40,445 bases of DNA. Source: Candidatus Paralachnospira avium. Its GTDB lineage: Bacteria; Bacillota; Clostridia; Lachnospirales; Lachnospiraceae. Both the position numbers and the translations under genes were made by a program. The notes beneath the pieces were generated by a model, which was given only the letters and a program-made list of their open reading frames with translations, was not told the origin of the DNA and ran no database searches. The DNA is taken from contig CAJFUL010000011.1 in assembly GCA_904420245.1 (NCBI GenBank), forward strand, positions 1 through 40,445. Direction: 5' to 3'. Shown here in pieces: positions 1 through 7,416 of the stretch (position 1 is the stretch's first letter; each line of letters opens with the position of its first letter).

Positions 1-34
1 ACTTCTTTACAGAATTTTCAGGGATTGGAATATA

Positions 35-54
35 CTGTTCAGTTATCAAGGTGC
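35..54 (-). promoter_or_regulatory. boxA-like leader motif of an rRNA-type transcript
   Basis: Read on the minus strand this is GCACCTTGATAACTGAACAG. It lies about 30 bases downstream of a strong promoter and resembles the boxA antitermination leaders that precede 16S rRNA in Firmicutes. The RNA gene itself would start beyond the left edge of the window, so the identity is inferred from context. Confidence 0.5.
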
Positions 55-81
55 TTCGTCGTCATCAGCGACAACTTCTAT

Positions 82-110
82 ATACTACCATATCTGTCGC
101 TTTCTGTCAA
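82..110 (-). promoter_or_regulatory. Strong promoter P2 of a leftward (rRNA-type) operon
   Basis: On the minus strand there is a -35 TTGACA (105-110), a 17-base spacer and a -10 TAGTAT (82-87). An A/T-rich stretch lies just upstream of the -35, as in UP elements. Transcription runs out of the left edge of the window. Confidence 0.7.
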
Positions 111-174
111 CAACTTTTTTCTTTTATTTCAACTCTTTTTGTCGATTGCCGTTGCTTTTCAACCGGCGAAGAGT

Positions 175-203
175 AGTCTATCATGGTTTGGCCTGTTTGT
201 CAA
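175..203 (-). promoter_or_regulatory. Strong promoter P1 of a leftward (rRNA-type) operon
   Basis: On the minus strand there is a -35 TTGACA (198-203), a 17-base spacer and a -10 TAGACT (175-180). An A-rich tract (about 205-230) sits upstream of the -35 like an UP element. Two tandem consensus promoters followed by a boxA-like leader is the usual layout upstream of an rRNA operon. Confidence 0.65.
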
Positions 204-250
204 TCGGTTTTTGTATCTTTTTTTGCATCAATTTACACACTTTTCCGCTC

Positions 251-279
251 TTGTACCGGATCCCCGTTTCTCTTATAAT
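251..279 (+). promoter_or_regulatory. Promoter of the P-loop kinase gene
   Basis: TTGTAC (251-256) and TATAAT (274-279) are separated by exactly 17 bases, about 85 bases before the start codon at 362. It is divergent from the rRNA-type promoters at 82-203. Confidence 0.7.
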
Positions 280-307
280 GAAAGTAGCCGTTTTTACGAA
301 ACTTCCG

Positions 308-342
308 GCCCGGGCCTGCCGCCCGGGCTCAGGAGCCTTTTT
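308..342 (+). terminator. Hairpin plus T-run in the kinase leader (possible attenuator)
   Basis: GCCCGGGC at 308-315 and again at 321-328 are self-complementary and can form an 8-bp GC stem with a 5-base loop. A small GGCT/AGCC stem (327-337) then runs directly into TTTTT at 338-342. The structure lies between promoter and start codon, so it could end or pause transcription before the gene. No specific ligand motif was recognised. Confidence 0.35.
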
Positions 343-361
343 GACGATTTAGGAGGCTGTC

Positions 362-868
362 ATGAAAACCTTATATCTCATCGGCGGTCCCATGGGGATC
401 GGAAAGACCACAGCGGGGCGCGCCCTGCAGAAAAAACTGGAAGCCTGCGCTTTCCTGGACGGGGACTGGTGCTGGGATATGTCTCCCTTTCTGGTGACTC
501 CGGAGACAAAGGCCCTGGTCCTGGACAATATCTGTCATATCCTGAACAACTTTCTCGGCTGCGACGTCTTTCACAACATCGTCTTCACCTGGGTCATGCA
601 TCAGCAGGAGATCCTGGATCACCTGTACGCTTCCCTGGATACTTCCGGCTGGCTCGTGAAGCCGGTCTCCCTCATCTGCCGGCCGGAATGTCTGAGGAAG
701 CGTCTGGAAACAGACATCGCGGCCGGTGTCCGTCCTCTTTCTTCCATAGATAAAAGTCTGTCCTATCTGCCCCTCTATCCGGCCCTGGACACCATAAAGC
801 TGGACGTATCCGGACTCTCGCCGGAGGAGACGGCGCTGCGGCTTTTAAGCCTGCCCATCCCATGCTGA
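362..868 (+). CDS. P-loop nucleoside/small-molecule kinase-like ATPase
   Basis: This is a 168-residue cytosolic protein with a P-loop at the N-terminus (GGPMGIGKTT, residues 8-17), as in AAA_33, shikimate-kinase-like and chloramphenicol-phosphotransferase-like folds. The DGDWCW segment at about residues 33-38 fits the substrate and magnesium loop after the first helix. A basic stretch after CRPECLRKRLE (about residues 104-114) resembles the lid region of small kinases. The start is supported by AGGAGG six bases before ATG. The gene is monocistronic on the plus strand, with a consensus promoter and a possible attenuator in front, and it converges on the amidase gene. The substrate cannot be told from the sequence. 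Kinase-type ATPase is fairly sure; anything narrower is guesswork. Confidence 0.75.
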   Translation: MKTLYLIGGPMGIGKTTAGRALQKKLEACAFLDGDWCWDMSPFLVTPETKALVLDNICHILNNFLGCDVFHNIVFTWVMHQQEILDHLYASLDTSGWLVKPVSLICRPECLRKRLETDIAAGVRPLSSIDKSLSYLPLYPALDTIKLDVSGLSPEETALRLLSLPIPC

Positions 869-892
869 AGGCCGTGAGACAGATCCCGTCCG

Positions 893-920
893 GGCCGGCG
901 CGGCAAAAGCGCGGCCGGCC
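893..920. terminator. GC-rich hairpin between convergent genes
   Basis: GGCCGG (893-898) and CCGGCC (915-920) pair around an inner imperfect GC stem and an AAAA loop. It lies between the convergent 3' ends of the kinase and the amidase. There is no clear T-run on either side, so its efficiency as an intrinsic terminator is uncertain. Confidence 0.4.
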
Positions 921-934
921 CCGGCCGGTTCCCT

Positions 935-1714
935 TCACCCGGTGGTGATAAACGTGTTATATCCCTTCTGCCGGAGCTTTCTCTCCATCCGCACCGCGTT
1001 ATCCAGCTGTTCAAAAGCTCCCACCTTCACCCGGTAATAGCCGTCCCCCGCCTCGATCCACGCGGGAAATCCCTCGGCCTGCAGTTCCATCAGCATCTCA
1101 TCGGCAAACTGGCGGAACCGGTAAGCCCCCACCTGCACCTGATACAGCGGTCTTAGCTCCTCCTTTTCCTGACTGTCCACCGTCACGCCCACAGTCTTCA
1201 AAAATCCGTCCGCGATGGCCTGGGCGATCTGTTCAAAATCCCGGTCAAACCGTTCATTATCGGCCTGCGAGTCGATGAACCCGGCCTCCACCAGCACCGC
1301 CGGCATCTGGGTCCGCCGCAGCACCACCAGATTGGGGCGCTCCGTGATCCCGCGGTCCTTGAACCCCACACCGGCCAGTCCCTGGTTGATGTTTTCCGCC
1401 AGCCGCTCCGCCTCTCCTCCCTTCTGATAGACAAGGGTTTCTATGCCGGAAGCTCCGCCCGGCGCGGCGGTGGCGTTGCGGTGGATGGACAGGAAGTAAT
1501 CGGCGCCTGAATTGTTTCCTATCACAGCCTTTTCATAAGGTGTATCATAGACGTCTTCCGTCCTGGTATAGAGGACATCGATCCCCGCGTTTTCCAGGAT
1601 CTCGCCCACCGCCATGGCCAGAGCCAGGGCATCGTCTTTTTCCTGGCGGCCCTGATATACGGCCCCCGGGTCTCTTCCTCCATGTCCTGGATACAGGATG
1701 CGCAAAAACCGCAT
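935..1714 (-). CDS. N-acetylmuramoyl-L-alanine amidase with C-terminal SPOR domain
   Basis: This 259-residue protein cleaves the amide bond between muramic acid and the stem peptide of peptidoglycan. The N-terminal domain (about 5-175) is of the Amidase_3 type: GHGGRDPGA holds the first zinc histidine, SIHRNA the second, and VEAGFIDS the catalytic glutamate. A linker leads to a SPOR domain (about 185-258) with the paired motifs VQVGAYRF and VKVGAFEQ, which in this family binds denuded glycan. No signal peptide is visible, as in many clostridial autolysins. I chose the ATG at 1714 because the frame above it runs through the upstream gene's terminator. Its ribosome site (GGGAAG) is weak, so expression may depend on read-through. 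Confidence 0.88.
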   Translation of the reverse strand: MRFLRILYPGHGGRDPGAVYQGRQEKDDALALAMAVGEILENAGIDVLYTRTEDVYDTPYEKAVIGNNSGADYFLSIHRNATAAPGGASGIETLVYQKGGEAERLAENINQGLAGVGFKDRGITERPNLVVLRRTQMPAVLVEAGFIDSQADNERFDRDFEQIAQAIADGFLKTVGVTVDSQEKEELRPLYQVQVGAYRFRQFADEMLMELQAEGFPAWIEAGDGYYRVKVGAFEQLDNAVRMERKLRQKGYNTFITTG

Positions 1715-1763
1715 TAGGCTTCCCGCAGCGGCCTCGTCCCGGCGAAATATCCTGTAGGGAGCT

Positions 1764-1803
1764 AAAAAAACGGGGCGTCCGCCGAAAAAACGGCAGGCGC
1801 CCC
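1764..1803 (-). terminator. Terminator after the nitroreductase gene
   Basis: A 13-bp stem with one mismatch (1772-1784 with 1791-1803, loop AAAAAA) is followed on the minus strand by seven T residues (1764-1770). It starts about 27 bases after the nitroreductase stop and lies upstream of the amidase start. Confidence 0.85.
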
Positions 1804-1829
1804 GGAGGTAAAGGCTGTATAAAAGAAAC

Positions 1830-2702
1830 TCAGATCTTCGCAAAGATCATGTCTTCCGGTTCCGGACGCAGCACCGGCGCCGGAGACTGGGCCGGATACC
1901 CCACATCCACATAGGTGACTACGTTCATATATTCCGGGATCTGGAAGCGCTCCGTGAGCCGCTCCCGCATCTTCTGGTTGAAGGTCAGCCATACGCCGCC
2001 CAGGCCGTAGGCATGGGCCGCCAGAACGATGTTCTGGCCGGCGGCGCCGCAGTCCAGGATATGATTATAGTCCGGCATGACCTGATTGGCCCGGTAAGCC
2101 CGTTCATCCTGCAGAAGGACGATATGGACCGGTCCTCCCGGAATATCGCTTCCCCGGAACAGGCCCGGCTCCGACTCCTCCCGCACCACCAGGTAACGGA
2201 TGGACTGCAGATTGCAGGCATGGGCCGCCCAGAGACCGGCCCGGAGGATCTTGTCGATCACCTCGTCCGGGACCCTCTTTCCAGTGTCCCAGTGCCGCAC
2301 GGAACGGCGCTCGTAGATCACCCGCTCAAAAACCTCCGTCTCCTCCGGCGTGAGCCATTTGGGCTCATAGGAGGAAAGGTCCGGCACCTCTCCCGCCGCC
2401 AGCTGCCTGGCAAAGCCCAGGAGCGTCTGAGCAAACCGGTATTCGTGGCAGTCATGGGAAAGCCCGCGCCTGTCCCAGACTCTCATGTACTTTTCCGCCG
2501 TGGCAGTCTGTTTCTCCGAAAGCGCTTTCCCGCGGAACGCGTTTTCATACACCTGGATCTCCATGGTATGATGGCACCGTTCCCGGAATCTGGCCCGGAA
2601 CTCCACCTCATCCATGGCAGCCAGCTCGTCTTCGCTCCAGTCAAAAAGCCGGCTGATCTCATCGGCGGATCTCTGCTCTTCGATCAATTTTTCAAGATTC
2701 AT
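1830..2702 (-). CDS. Nitroreductase-family flavoprotein with N-terminal extension
   Basis: This is a 290-residue FMN-dependent oxidoreductase of the nitroreductase fold. The core begins near residue 125 with YERRSVRHW, the family's FMN-phosphate-binding arginine motif. It continues through WAAHACNLQS (about 154-163) and the GLGGVWL motif near residue 240. Roughly 120 residues precede the core, whereas most family members have about 170-220 residues in total; the extension is rich in charged residues and matches no domain I recognise. It starts with ATG after AAGGAGAAGG and lies 32 bases downstream of the SDR gene, so the two are probably co-transcribed and end at the terminator at 1764-1803. 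The substrate is unknown. Confidence 0.85.
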   Translation of the reverse strand: MNLEKLIEEQRSADEISRLFDWSEDELAAMDEVEFRARFRERCHHTMEIQVYENAFRGKALSEKQTATAEKYMRVWDRRGLSHDCHEYRFAQTLLGFARQLAAGEVPDLSSYEPKWLTPEETEVFERVIYERRSVRHWDTGKRVPDEVIDKILRAGLWAAHACNLQSIRYLVVREESEPGLFRGSDIPGGPVHIVLLQDERAYRANQVMPDYNHILDCGAAGQNIVLAAHAYGLGGVWLTFNQKMRERLTERFQIPEYMNVVTYVDVGYPAQSPAPVLRPEPEDMIFAKI

Positions 2703-2734
2703 ATACCTTCTCCTTTTTGTCCTTCAAACCACGT

Positions 2735-3526
2735 CTAACCTTTCCAGGGCTCCGTCCAAGGCAGATCCGTATCCTCCATGGAATTTTTTCCCCCATCCAC
2801 GGGGATGACGGCTCCTGTCACATAACTGAACTTGTCGCTGGCCAGGCACACGATCACATCCCCCACTTCCATGGGAGAGCCTGCTCTGTGGAGAGGGATC
2901 ATGGACATGATATAGTCCGTGTGCTCATAAATGGCATTGGCGGAAAGCACCGTATCGATGATGCCGGGAGCCACCGCATTGACCCGGATCCCATAGGGCG
3001 CCAGCTCAGAAGCCGCTCCGACGGTCAGCATATTGACCCCCGCCTTGGCCGCCGCGTAGGTGACCCGGTAAGCCACCGGGCTCTTGGAAGCCAGGGAAGA
3101 GAGATTGACGATGGCTCCGCTCTTCTGCTCCATCATATATTTGGAAGCTGTCTTGATGCCGATGAACGCGGAAGTCAGGTTCAGATCGAGGATATACTGG
3201 AAGGTCTCCTCCGGCAGAGAATAGACCGGGCCGTGCTTATTTCCCCCCGCACAGTTCACCCATATGTCGATCCTTCCGAATTTCTCAACGATATGCTCCG
3301 CGAAGGCCTCCTGTTCCTCGGCCTTCATCCCATTGACCTGCTCCACCAAAGCATCTTCTATCCCGGCTTCGGCCGCCCGTTTCTTAAAGGCCTCCACCTT
3401 TTCCAGATTGTGGCTGCACACGGCGATCTTGCAGCCTTCCGCCGCGAACCGCAGAGCCGCCTCCGCCCCGATGCCGGTGGTGCCGCCCATGACGACGGCC
3501 ACTTTTCCTTTCAGGCCCAGATCCAA
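2735..3526 (-). CDS. SDR-family NAD(P)-dependent oxidoreductase
   Basis: This is a 263-residue classical short-chain dehydrogenase/reductase. The Rossmann motif is GGTTGIGAEAA (about 14-24), NCAGG lies near residue 92, and the catalytic set is S (LSSLAS), Y and K in YxxxK (YAAAK). The C-terminal PVDGG near 245 is typical. The start is TTG, six bases after AAGGAGGGG; a minimal ATG-TAG start-stop lies in the gap. It follows the liv operon terminator by about 45 bases, so it is either expressed by read-through or from an unseen promoter. It probably acts in the same catabolic route as the transporter. The substrate is not readable; 3-oxoacyl or sugar-alcohol type activities are both possible. 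Confidence 0.88.
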   Translation of the reverse strand: MDLGLKGKVAVVMGGTTGIGAEAALRFAAEGCKIAVCSHNLEKVEAFKKRAAEAGIEDALVEQVNGMKAEEQEAFAEHIVEKFGRIDIWVNCAGGNKHGPVYSLPEETFQYILDLNLTSAFIGIKTASKYMMEQKSGAIVNLSSLASKSPVAYRVTYAAAKAGVNMLTVGAASELAPYGIRVNAVAPGIIDTVLSANAIYEHTDYIMSMIPLHRAGSPMEVGDVIVCLASDKFSYVTGAVIPVDGGKNSMEDTDLPWTEPWKG

Positions 3527-3570
3527 CTACATCCCCTCCTTCTTATTATATAACGATCCTTTTTTTGCTG

Positions 3571-3599
3571 AAAAGGGCCGCCGTTTTCCTCGGCGGCCC
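3571..3599 (-). terminator. Terminator of the liv operon
   Basis: A perfect 9-bp stem GGGCCGCCG/CGGCGGCCC (3575-3583 and 3591-3599) with a 7-base loop is followed on the minus strand by TTTT. It lies 20 bases after the stop of the binding-protein gene. Confidence 0.85.
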
Positions 3600-3619
3600 C
3601 TCTGCAAGTTCTCTGTATC

Positions 3620-4840
3620 TTACTGTTTCGCAGGAATTTCCGTAACGGCATGGAACACTCCGTCCGCCACGTCATACTTGCTCCAGATGGTAGGACGCTC
3701 TGCGTCGCCGTCGACAAACTCCAGAGTTCCCAGCTCGGTCTCCTGGGTACCGTTGCGGAGCGCATCGCGGACCTCTTCCATATCGTCCACACCCAGCTCT
3801 TCAATGGTGTCGATCAGACGCTGAGCAACACAGTATCCGAAGTAGCCGTGAACGATGGGCGTCTCGCCGAACTGCTCGGTGTAGGGCTCCACATAGTTGC
3901 CCTGGAACGCGTCGTCCGGATAGTCGGCCGCGAAGGAATCGCAGCAGTAGATGTCTTCCAGACCGGCGATCAGCTCGTTGAACTCATCGTTCAGAGCCAT
4001 GGAGTTCACCTGGATCAGGCAGTCCAGATCCATATCCCTGGCCTGGGTGCAGATCAGGGCGGAATCGGAAGTAGCGCCGTACATGCAGATGAAGTCAATG
4101 TCCATGCTCCTGTAACGGGTCATCATGGGCGTGAAATCTTTGGTGCCGGCCGCGTAGCCTTCCACGGTAACGGTGCCGCCGCCTTCTTCAAATCTCTCGC
4201 GGAACAGCTCGGAAGCTGCGGTAGCGCCCTCGTTGGTGTTGTCATACAGATATACGCCGTTGGTATATCCCGCCTCCAGCAGAGTGTCGGCACAGCCATA
4301 GGCCAGAGTGGAAGCCAGAGGAGTCTGACGGATGACCCAGTCGCTGACCTTGGTCAGATCGGCATGGCTGGGAGATGTGGCATACATGATGATGCCGGCC
4401 TCGTCGATGATGGGAGCCATGGCAAGACCTACTGTAGAGGACCAGGGTCCGATGATGGCTGTGAAGCCGCCGTCGGATACGATCTGCTGCGCGATCATAA
4501 CGCCCTCATTGGCGTCTCCCTTGGTATCGAACTCCACATACTCGATGGGAGTTCCGTTGTAGCCGCCTGCCTCGTTGTACGCATCGATGACCATCTTGGC
4601 GCTGTTGAACATGGCCTCGCCCGCATAGGCGTTGTTGCCGGTCAGAGGTCCTACCAGAGCGAACTTAACCGTTTCCCCGCCTGAGGAGGAGCCGCCGCCC
4701 CCGGTGGTTTCCCCGCTCTCCGCCTGCGTTCCCGCCGTGGTGCCGCCCGCTTCGCTTCCGCCATCGGAGCTGCCGCCGCAGGCTGCCAGTGACATCACCA
4801 TTGCTGCCGCAAGGATGAGACTCAATACCTTCTTTTTCAT
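3620..4840 (-). CDS. ABC transporter substrate-binding lipoprotein, branched-chain amino acid/amide (HAAT) type
   Basis: This 406-residue extracellular binding protein begins with a lipoprotein signal (MKKKVLSLILAAAMVMSLAA then Cys-21) and a Gly/Ser/Thr-rich linker to about residue 57. The mature domain has the periplasmic-binding type I layout of Leu/Ile/Val receptors: VKFALVGPLTGNNAYAG, then QQIVSDGGFTAIIGPWSS and AGIIMYATSPSHADLT. It is the last gene of the liv operon, with a strong AGGAGG site. A 62-base gap with a small hairpin separates it from livF, which may help stoichiometric over-expression. Family membership is firm, but HAAT receptors bind amino acids, amides, urea or aromatic acids, so the ligand is open. 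Confidence 0.92.
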   Translation of the reverse strand: MKKKVLSLILAAAMVMSLAACGGSSDGGSEAGGTTAGTQAESGETTGGGGSSSGGETVKFALVGPLTGNNAYAGEAMFNSAKMVIDAYNEAGGYNGTPIEYVEFDTKGDANEGVMIAQQIVSDGGFTAIIGPWSSTVGLAMAPIIDEAGIIMYATSPSHADLTKVSDWVIRQTPLASTLAYGCADTLLEAGYTNGVYLYDNTNEGATAASELFRERFEEGGGTVTVEGYAAGTKDFTPMMTRYRSMDIDFICMYGATSDSALICTQARDMDLDCLIQVNSMALNDEFNELIAGLEDIYCCDSFAADYPDDAFQGNYVEPYTEQFGETPIVHGYFGYCVAQRLIDTIEELGVDDMEEVRDALRNGTQETELGTLEFVDGDAERPTIWSKYDVADGVFHAVTEIPAKQ

Positions 4841-4865
4841 AGTTATCCTCCTTTTTTTAATATAT

Positions 4866-4883
4866 AAATTGCTTCCGCAATTT
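4866..4883 (-). other. Small intergenic hairpin upstream of the binding-protein gene
   Basis: AAATTGC and GCAATTT form a perfect 7-bp stem with a 4-base loop in the 62-base gap between livF and the binding-protein gene. It has no proper T-run and sits just before the AAAAAAAGGAGG ribosome site. It may be an mRNA processing or stability element. Confidence 0.4.
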
Positions 4884-4902
4884 ACTCTGCTCCACAGACG
4901 GC

Positions 4903-5613
4903 TTACATACCGCCCAGGTACGCTTCCCGTACCTTATCATTATCCGCCAGCTCCTTGCCGGTGCCGGTGATATTGATCTTTCCGTTTTCCACCACATAGC
5001 CTCTGTTGGAGATCTCCAGAGCCATGCTGGCGTTCTGCTCCACCAAAAGGATGGTGGTCCCGTCCTTGTTGATCCTGGTGAAACATTCAAAGAGCTCCTG
5101 CACCACGATGGGCGCCAGGCCCAAAGACGGCTCGTCCAGCATAAGGAGCTTGGGCTCCGATATGAGGGCTCTTCCCACCGCCAGCATCTGCTGCTCGCCG
5201 CCGGAAAGCGTTCCCGCCACCTGGTCAAACCGCTCCTTCAGTCTGGGGAACAGCTCCGCGGCTCTTTCGATGCCCCGCTCGATGGCGGCCGGACTCATGG
5301 TATATCCGCCCATCTTCAGATTTTCATAAGTTGTGAATCTGGGAAAGATCTTTCTTCCTTCCGGGCAGAGCGTCAGGCCGCTCTTGACGATGGTATAGGG
5401 TTTGCGGCCTCCGATCTCCTTCCCGTCGAAGGTAATGGTGCCGCCGGCCGGCTTTATCAGTCCGGCGATGGTATTCATAATAGAAGTTTTCCCTGCGCCG
5501 TTGGCGCCGATCAGGGTCACGATCTCTCCCTTTTCCACGGAAAAAGTAACTCCCTGCACGGCCTTGATGGCGCCGTAACTCACCTGGAGATCCTCAATCT
5601 GCAAATATGCCAT
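4903..5613 (-). CDS. livF: Branched-chain amino acid-type ABC transporter ATP-binding protein LivF
   Basis: This is a 236-residue cytosolic ATPase subunit of a HAAT importer. It has Walker A GANGAGKTS (about 37-45), the signature LSGGEQQMLAVGRAL (about 136-150), Walker B LLMLDEPS and the switch histidine region replaced by LLVEQNASMAL, which is characteristic of LivF. Its length matches the family. The ATG starts one base after the livG stop, within the livHMGF order. It pairs with LivG to drive import of the ligand bound by the downstream lipoprotein. Confidence 0.93.
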   Translation of the reverse strand: MAYLQIEDLQVSYGAIKAVQGVTFSVEKGEIVTLIGANGAGKTSIMNTIAGLIKPAGGTITFDGKEIGGRKPYTIVKSGLTLCPEGRKIFPRFTTYENLKMGGYTMSPAAIERGIERAAELFPRLKERFDQVAGTLSGGEQQMLAVGRALISEPKLLMLDEPSLGLAPIVVQELFECFTRINKDGTTILLVEQNASMALEISNRGYVVENGKINITGTGKELADNDKVREAYLGGM

Positions 5614-5614
5614 A

Positions 5615-6382
5615 TCACGCCTTCTTTCCCAGATATGCCTCTATCACAAGAGGATTCTGTTTAATCTCTTCCGGCTTTCCCGTGGCGATCAAATTGCCGT
5701 GGTCCAGCACATAAATCCTGTCGCAAAGATTCATGACCAGCCTCATATCGTGCTCGATCAAAAGAATGGTATATCCCAGATCCCGGATCTCCCGGATGAA
5801 CCCGGTCAGATCCGCCGTCTCTCCTTCATTCATGCCGGCTGCCGGCTCGTCAAACATAAGGATCTCCGGATCGCTGGCAATGGCGCGGGCGATCTCCAGC
5901 CTCCTCTGTTTTCCATAGGGAAGATCCGTCCCGTAGTAGTAGGGATTTTCCGTCAGGCCCGTCAGCTCCAGCGCCTTTCTGGCCCGTTCTTCCGCTTCCT
6001 TCTCCGCCTTCTTATACGCCTTGGTATGGAACCAGACGTCCCACAGATTTTCCTTGATCCTGGTGTGGGCTCCCACCATGGCGTTCTCCATGATGGTCAT
6101 ATGGGGGAACAGCTTGATATTCTGGAAGGTCCTGCACATCCCCAGCTCCGTAATCTCATAGGGAGTCATGCCTGTGATGTCTTTATCATGAAAATAGATC
6201 TTTCCCTCTGTGGGCGTATACTGTCCGGTGATGCAGTTGAAAAGAGTCGTCTTTCCGGCGCCGTTGGGACCGATGATCCCCACGATCTCTCCCTTGTTCA
6301 CCTGCATATCCACAGAATTCACAGCCACCAGGCCGCCGAATCTCTGGGTCACCTTTTCCGTCCTAAGCACGGGTGTACTCAT
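5615..6382 (-). CDS. livG: Branched-chain amino acid-type ABC transporter ATP-binding protein LivG
   Basis: This is a 255-residue ATPase subunit. Walker A is GPNGAGKTT (about 38-46), the signature is LPYGKQRRLEIARAI (about 155-169), Walker B is ILMFDEPAAGMN and the switch region is LLIEHDM. The long helical insertion typical of LivG (residues about 95-140, rich in Lys/Glu) is present, which distinguishes it from LivF. Its ATG overlaps the livM stop by four bases (ATGA), a sign of translational coupling, and GGGGAGG precedes it. Its partner ATPase LivF follows immediately. Confidence 0.93.
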   Translation of the reverse strand: MSTPVLRTEKVTQRFGGLVAVNSVDMQVNKGEIVGIIGPNGAGKTTLFNCITGQYTPTEGKIYFHDKDITGMTPYEITELGMCRTFQNIKLFPHMTIMENAMVGAHTRIKENLWDVWFHTKAYKKAEKEAEERARKALELTGLTENPYYYGTDLPYGKQRRLEIARAIASDPEILMFDEPAAGMNEGETADLTGFIREIRDLGYTILLIEHDMRLVMNLCDRIYVLDHGNLIATGKPEEIKQNPLVIEAYLGKKA

Positions 6383-7401
6383 GCCTTCACCTCCCCTTCC
6401 TCGTCCTTCTTTCCTTCGTTCTCTTTCTTTCTGTCAAAAAGCACTCTCTGACGGATATGCTTGAGATTTACATTTCCCAGGATACCGGTGGGCTTGCACA
6501 GGATCACCACCACCAGCAGAGCGCCGTAGATGACCTGGCGCCATTCCATGATGGGACGGAGCGCCTCCGGAAGGATGGTGAGCAGCAGTGCGCCGATCAC
6601 GGATCCGGTCAGATTCCCCAGACCGCCGATGATGATCATGGACAGGATCAGGGTGGAGTAGTCAAACGAGAAGTTCAAGGGGCTGATGAAGCTCATGTAA
6701 TGAGCGTAAAAGCCGCCTGCCACACCTGCCAGGGCCGCCGAAATGACGAAGGCCATGATCTTGTACCGGGAATCCTTGATGCCCATGGCCTGGGCCGCGA
6801 TATAGTCGTCGCGGACTGCCGTGATGCCGCGTCCCAGTCTGGAATCCATCAGCCTCGAGATCAGGATGTAGGTGATGGCGCACAGCACCAGCACCATAAA
6901 ATAGATCTGTTTCGGAGAGCTGAAGGTGTATCCGAAGATTTCCGGCTTCGGGATCCCCACGATACCGGAAGCGCCGTTGGTAAGGCTCCTCCAGTTGGTC
7001 TCCACCGTCTTGATGATCTCACAGAAGGCCAGGGTCACGATGGTCAGGTAACGGCCGGAAAGCCGCAGGGTGGGCAATCCCAGAAGGACGCCGAAGATCA
7101 GGGACACGATACAGGCTGCCAGCAGGGTCAGCAGGAAGGGCCATCCCAGCTTTGTGGAAAGCAGCGCCGCCGTATAGGCGCCTACGCCCCAGAATGCGGC
7201 ATGTCCCAGGGAGGTGATCCCCATATAGCCGGAGATCAGGTTCAGGCTCATGGCCAGGATGGAATACACCCCGCCCAGGGTCGCCACCGTCACCAGATAC
7301 TGGTTGCTGAACAGAAACGGATAAATGATCAGAACGATCAGGGCTACGATCATTGCCGCCCGGCGATGGAGAGCCCATGCTGTCGTTATCTTTTTAAACA
7401 T
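6379..7401 (-). CDS. livM: Branched-chain amino acid-type ABC transporter permease LivM
   Basis: This 340-residue membrane subunit has about nine hydrophobic segments. The region YMGITSLGHAAFWGVGAYTAALL and the loop with VGIPKPEIFGY are LivM-like. The cytoplasmic EAA-like stretch contains GRGITAVRDDYIAAQAMGI, the ATPase-coupling motif of this family. The C-terminal tail is highly charged (Lys/Glu-rich, about residues 318-340). The ATG has GGAGGG eight bases upstream. It lies 15 bases after livH and overlaps livG. Confidence 0.92.
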   Translation of the reverse strand: MFKKITTAWALHRRAAMIVALIVLIIYPFLFSNQYLVTVATLGGVYSILAMSLNLISGYMGITSLGHAAFWGVGAYTAALLSTKLGWPFLLTLLAACIVSLIFGVLLGLPTLRLSGRYLTIVTLAFCEIIKTVETNWRSLTNGASGIVGIPKPEIFGYTFSSPKQIYFMVLVLCAITYILISRLMDSRLGRGITAVRDDYIAAQAMGIKDSRYKIMAFVISAALAGVAGGFYAHYMSFISPLNFSFDYSTLILSMIIIGGLGNLTGSVIGALLLTILPEALRPIMEWRQVIYGALLVVVILCKPTGILGNVNLKHIRQRVLFDRKKENEGKKDEEGEVKA

Positions 7402-7416
7402 ATCTACACGCCCTCC

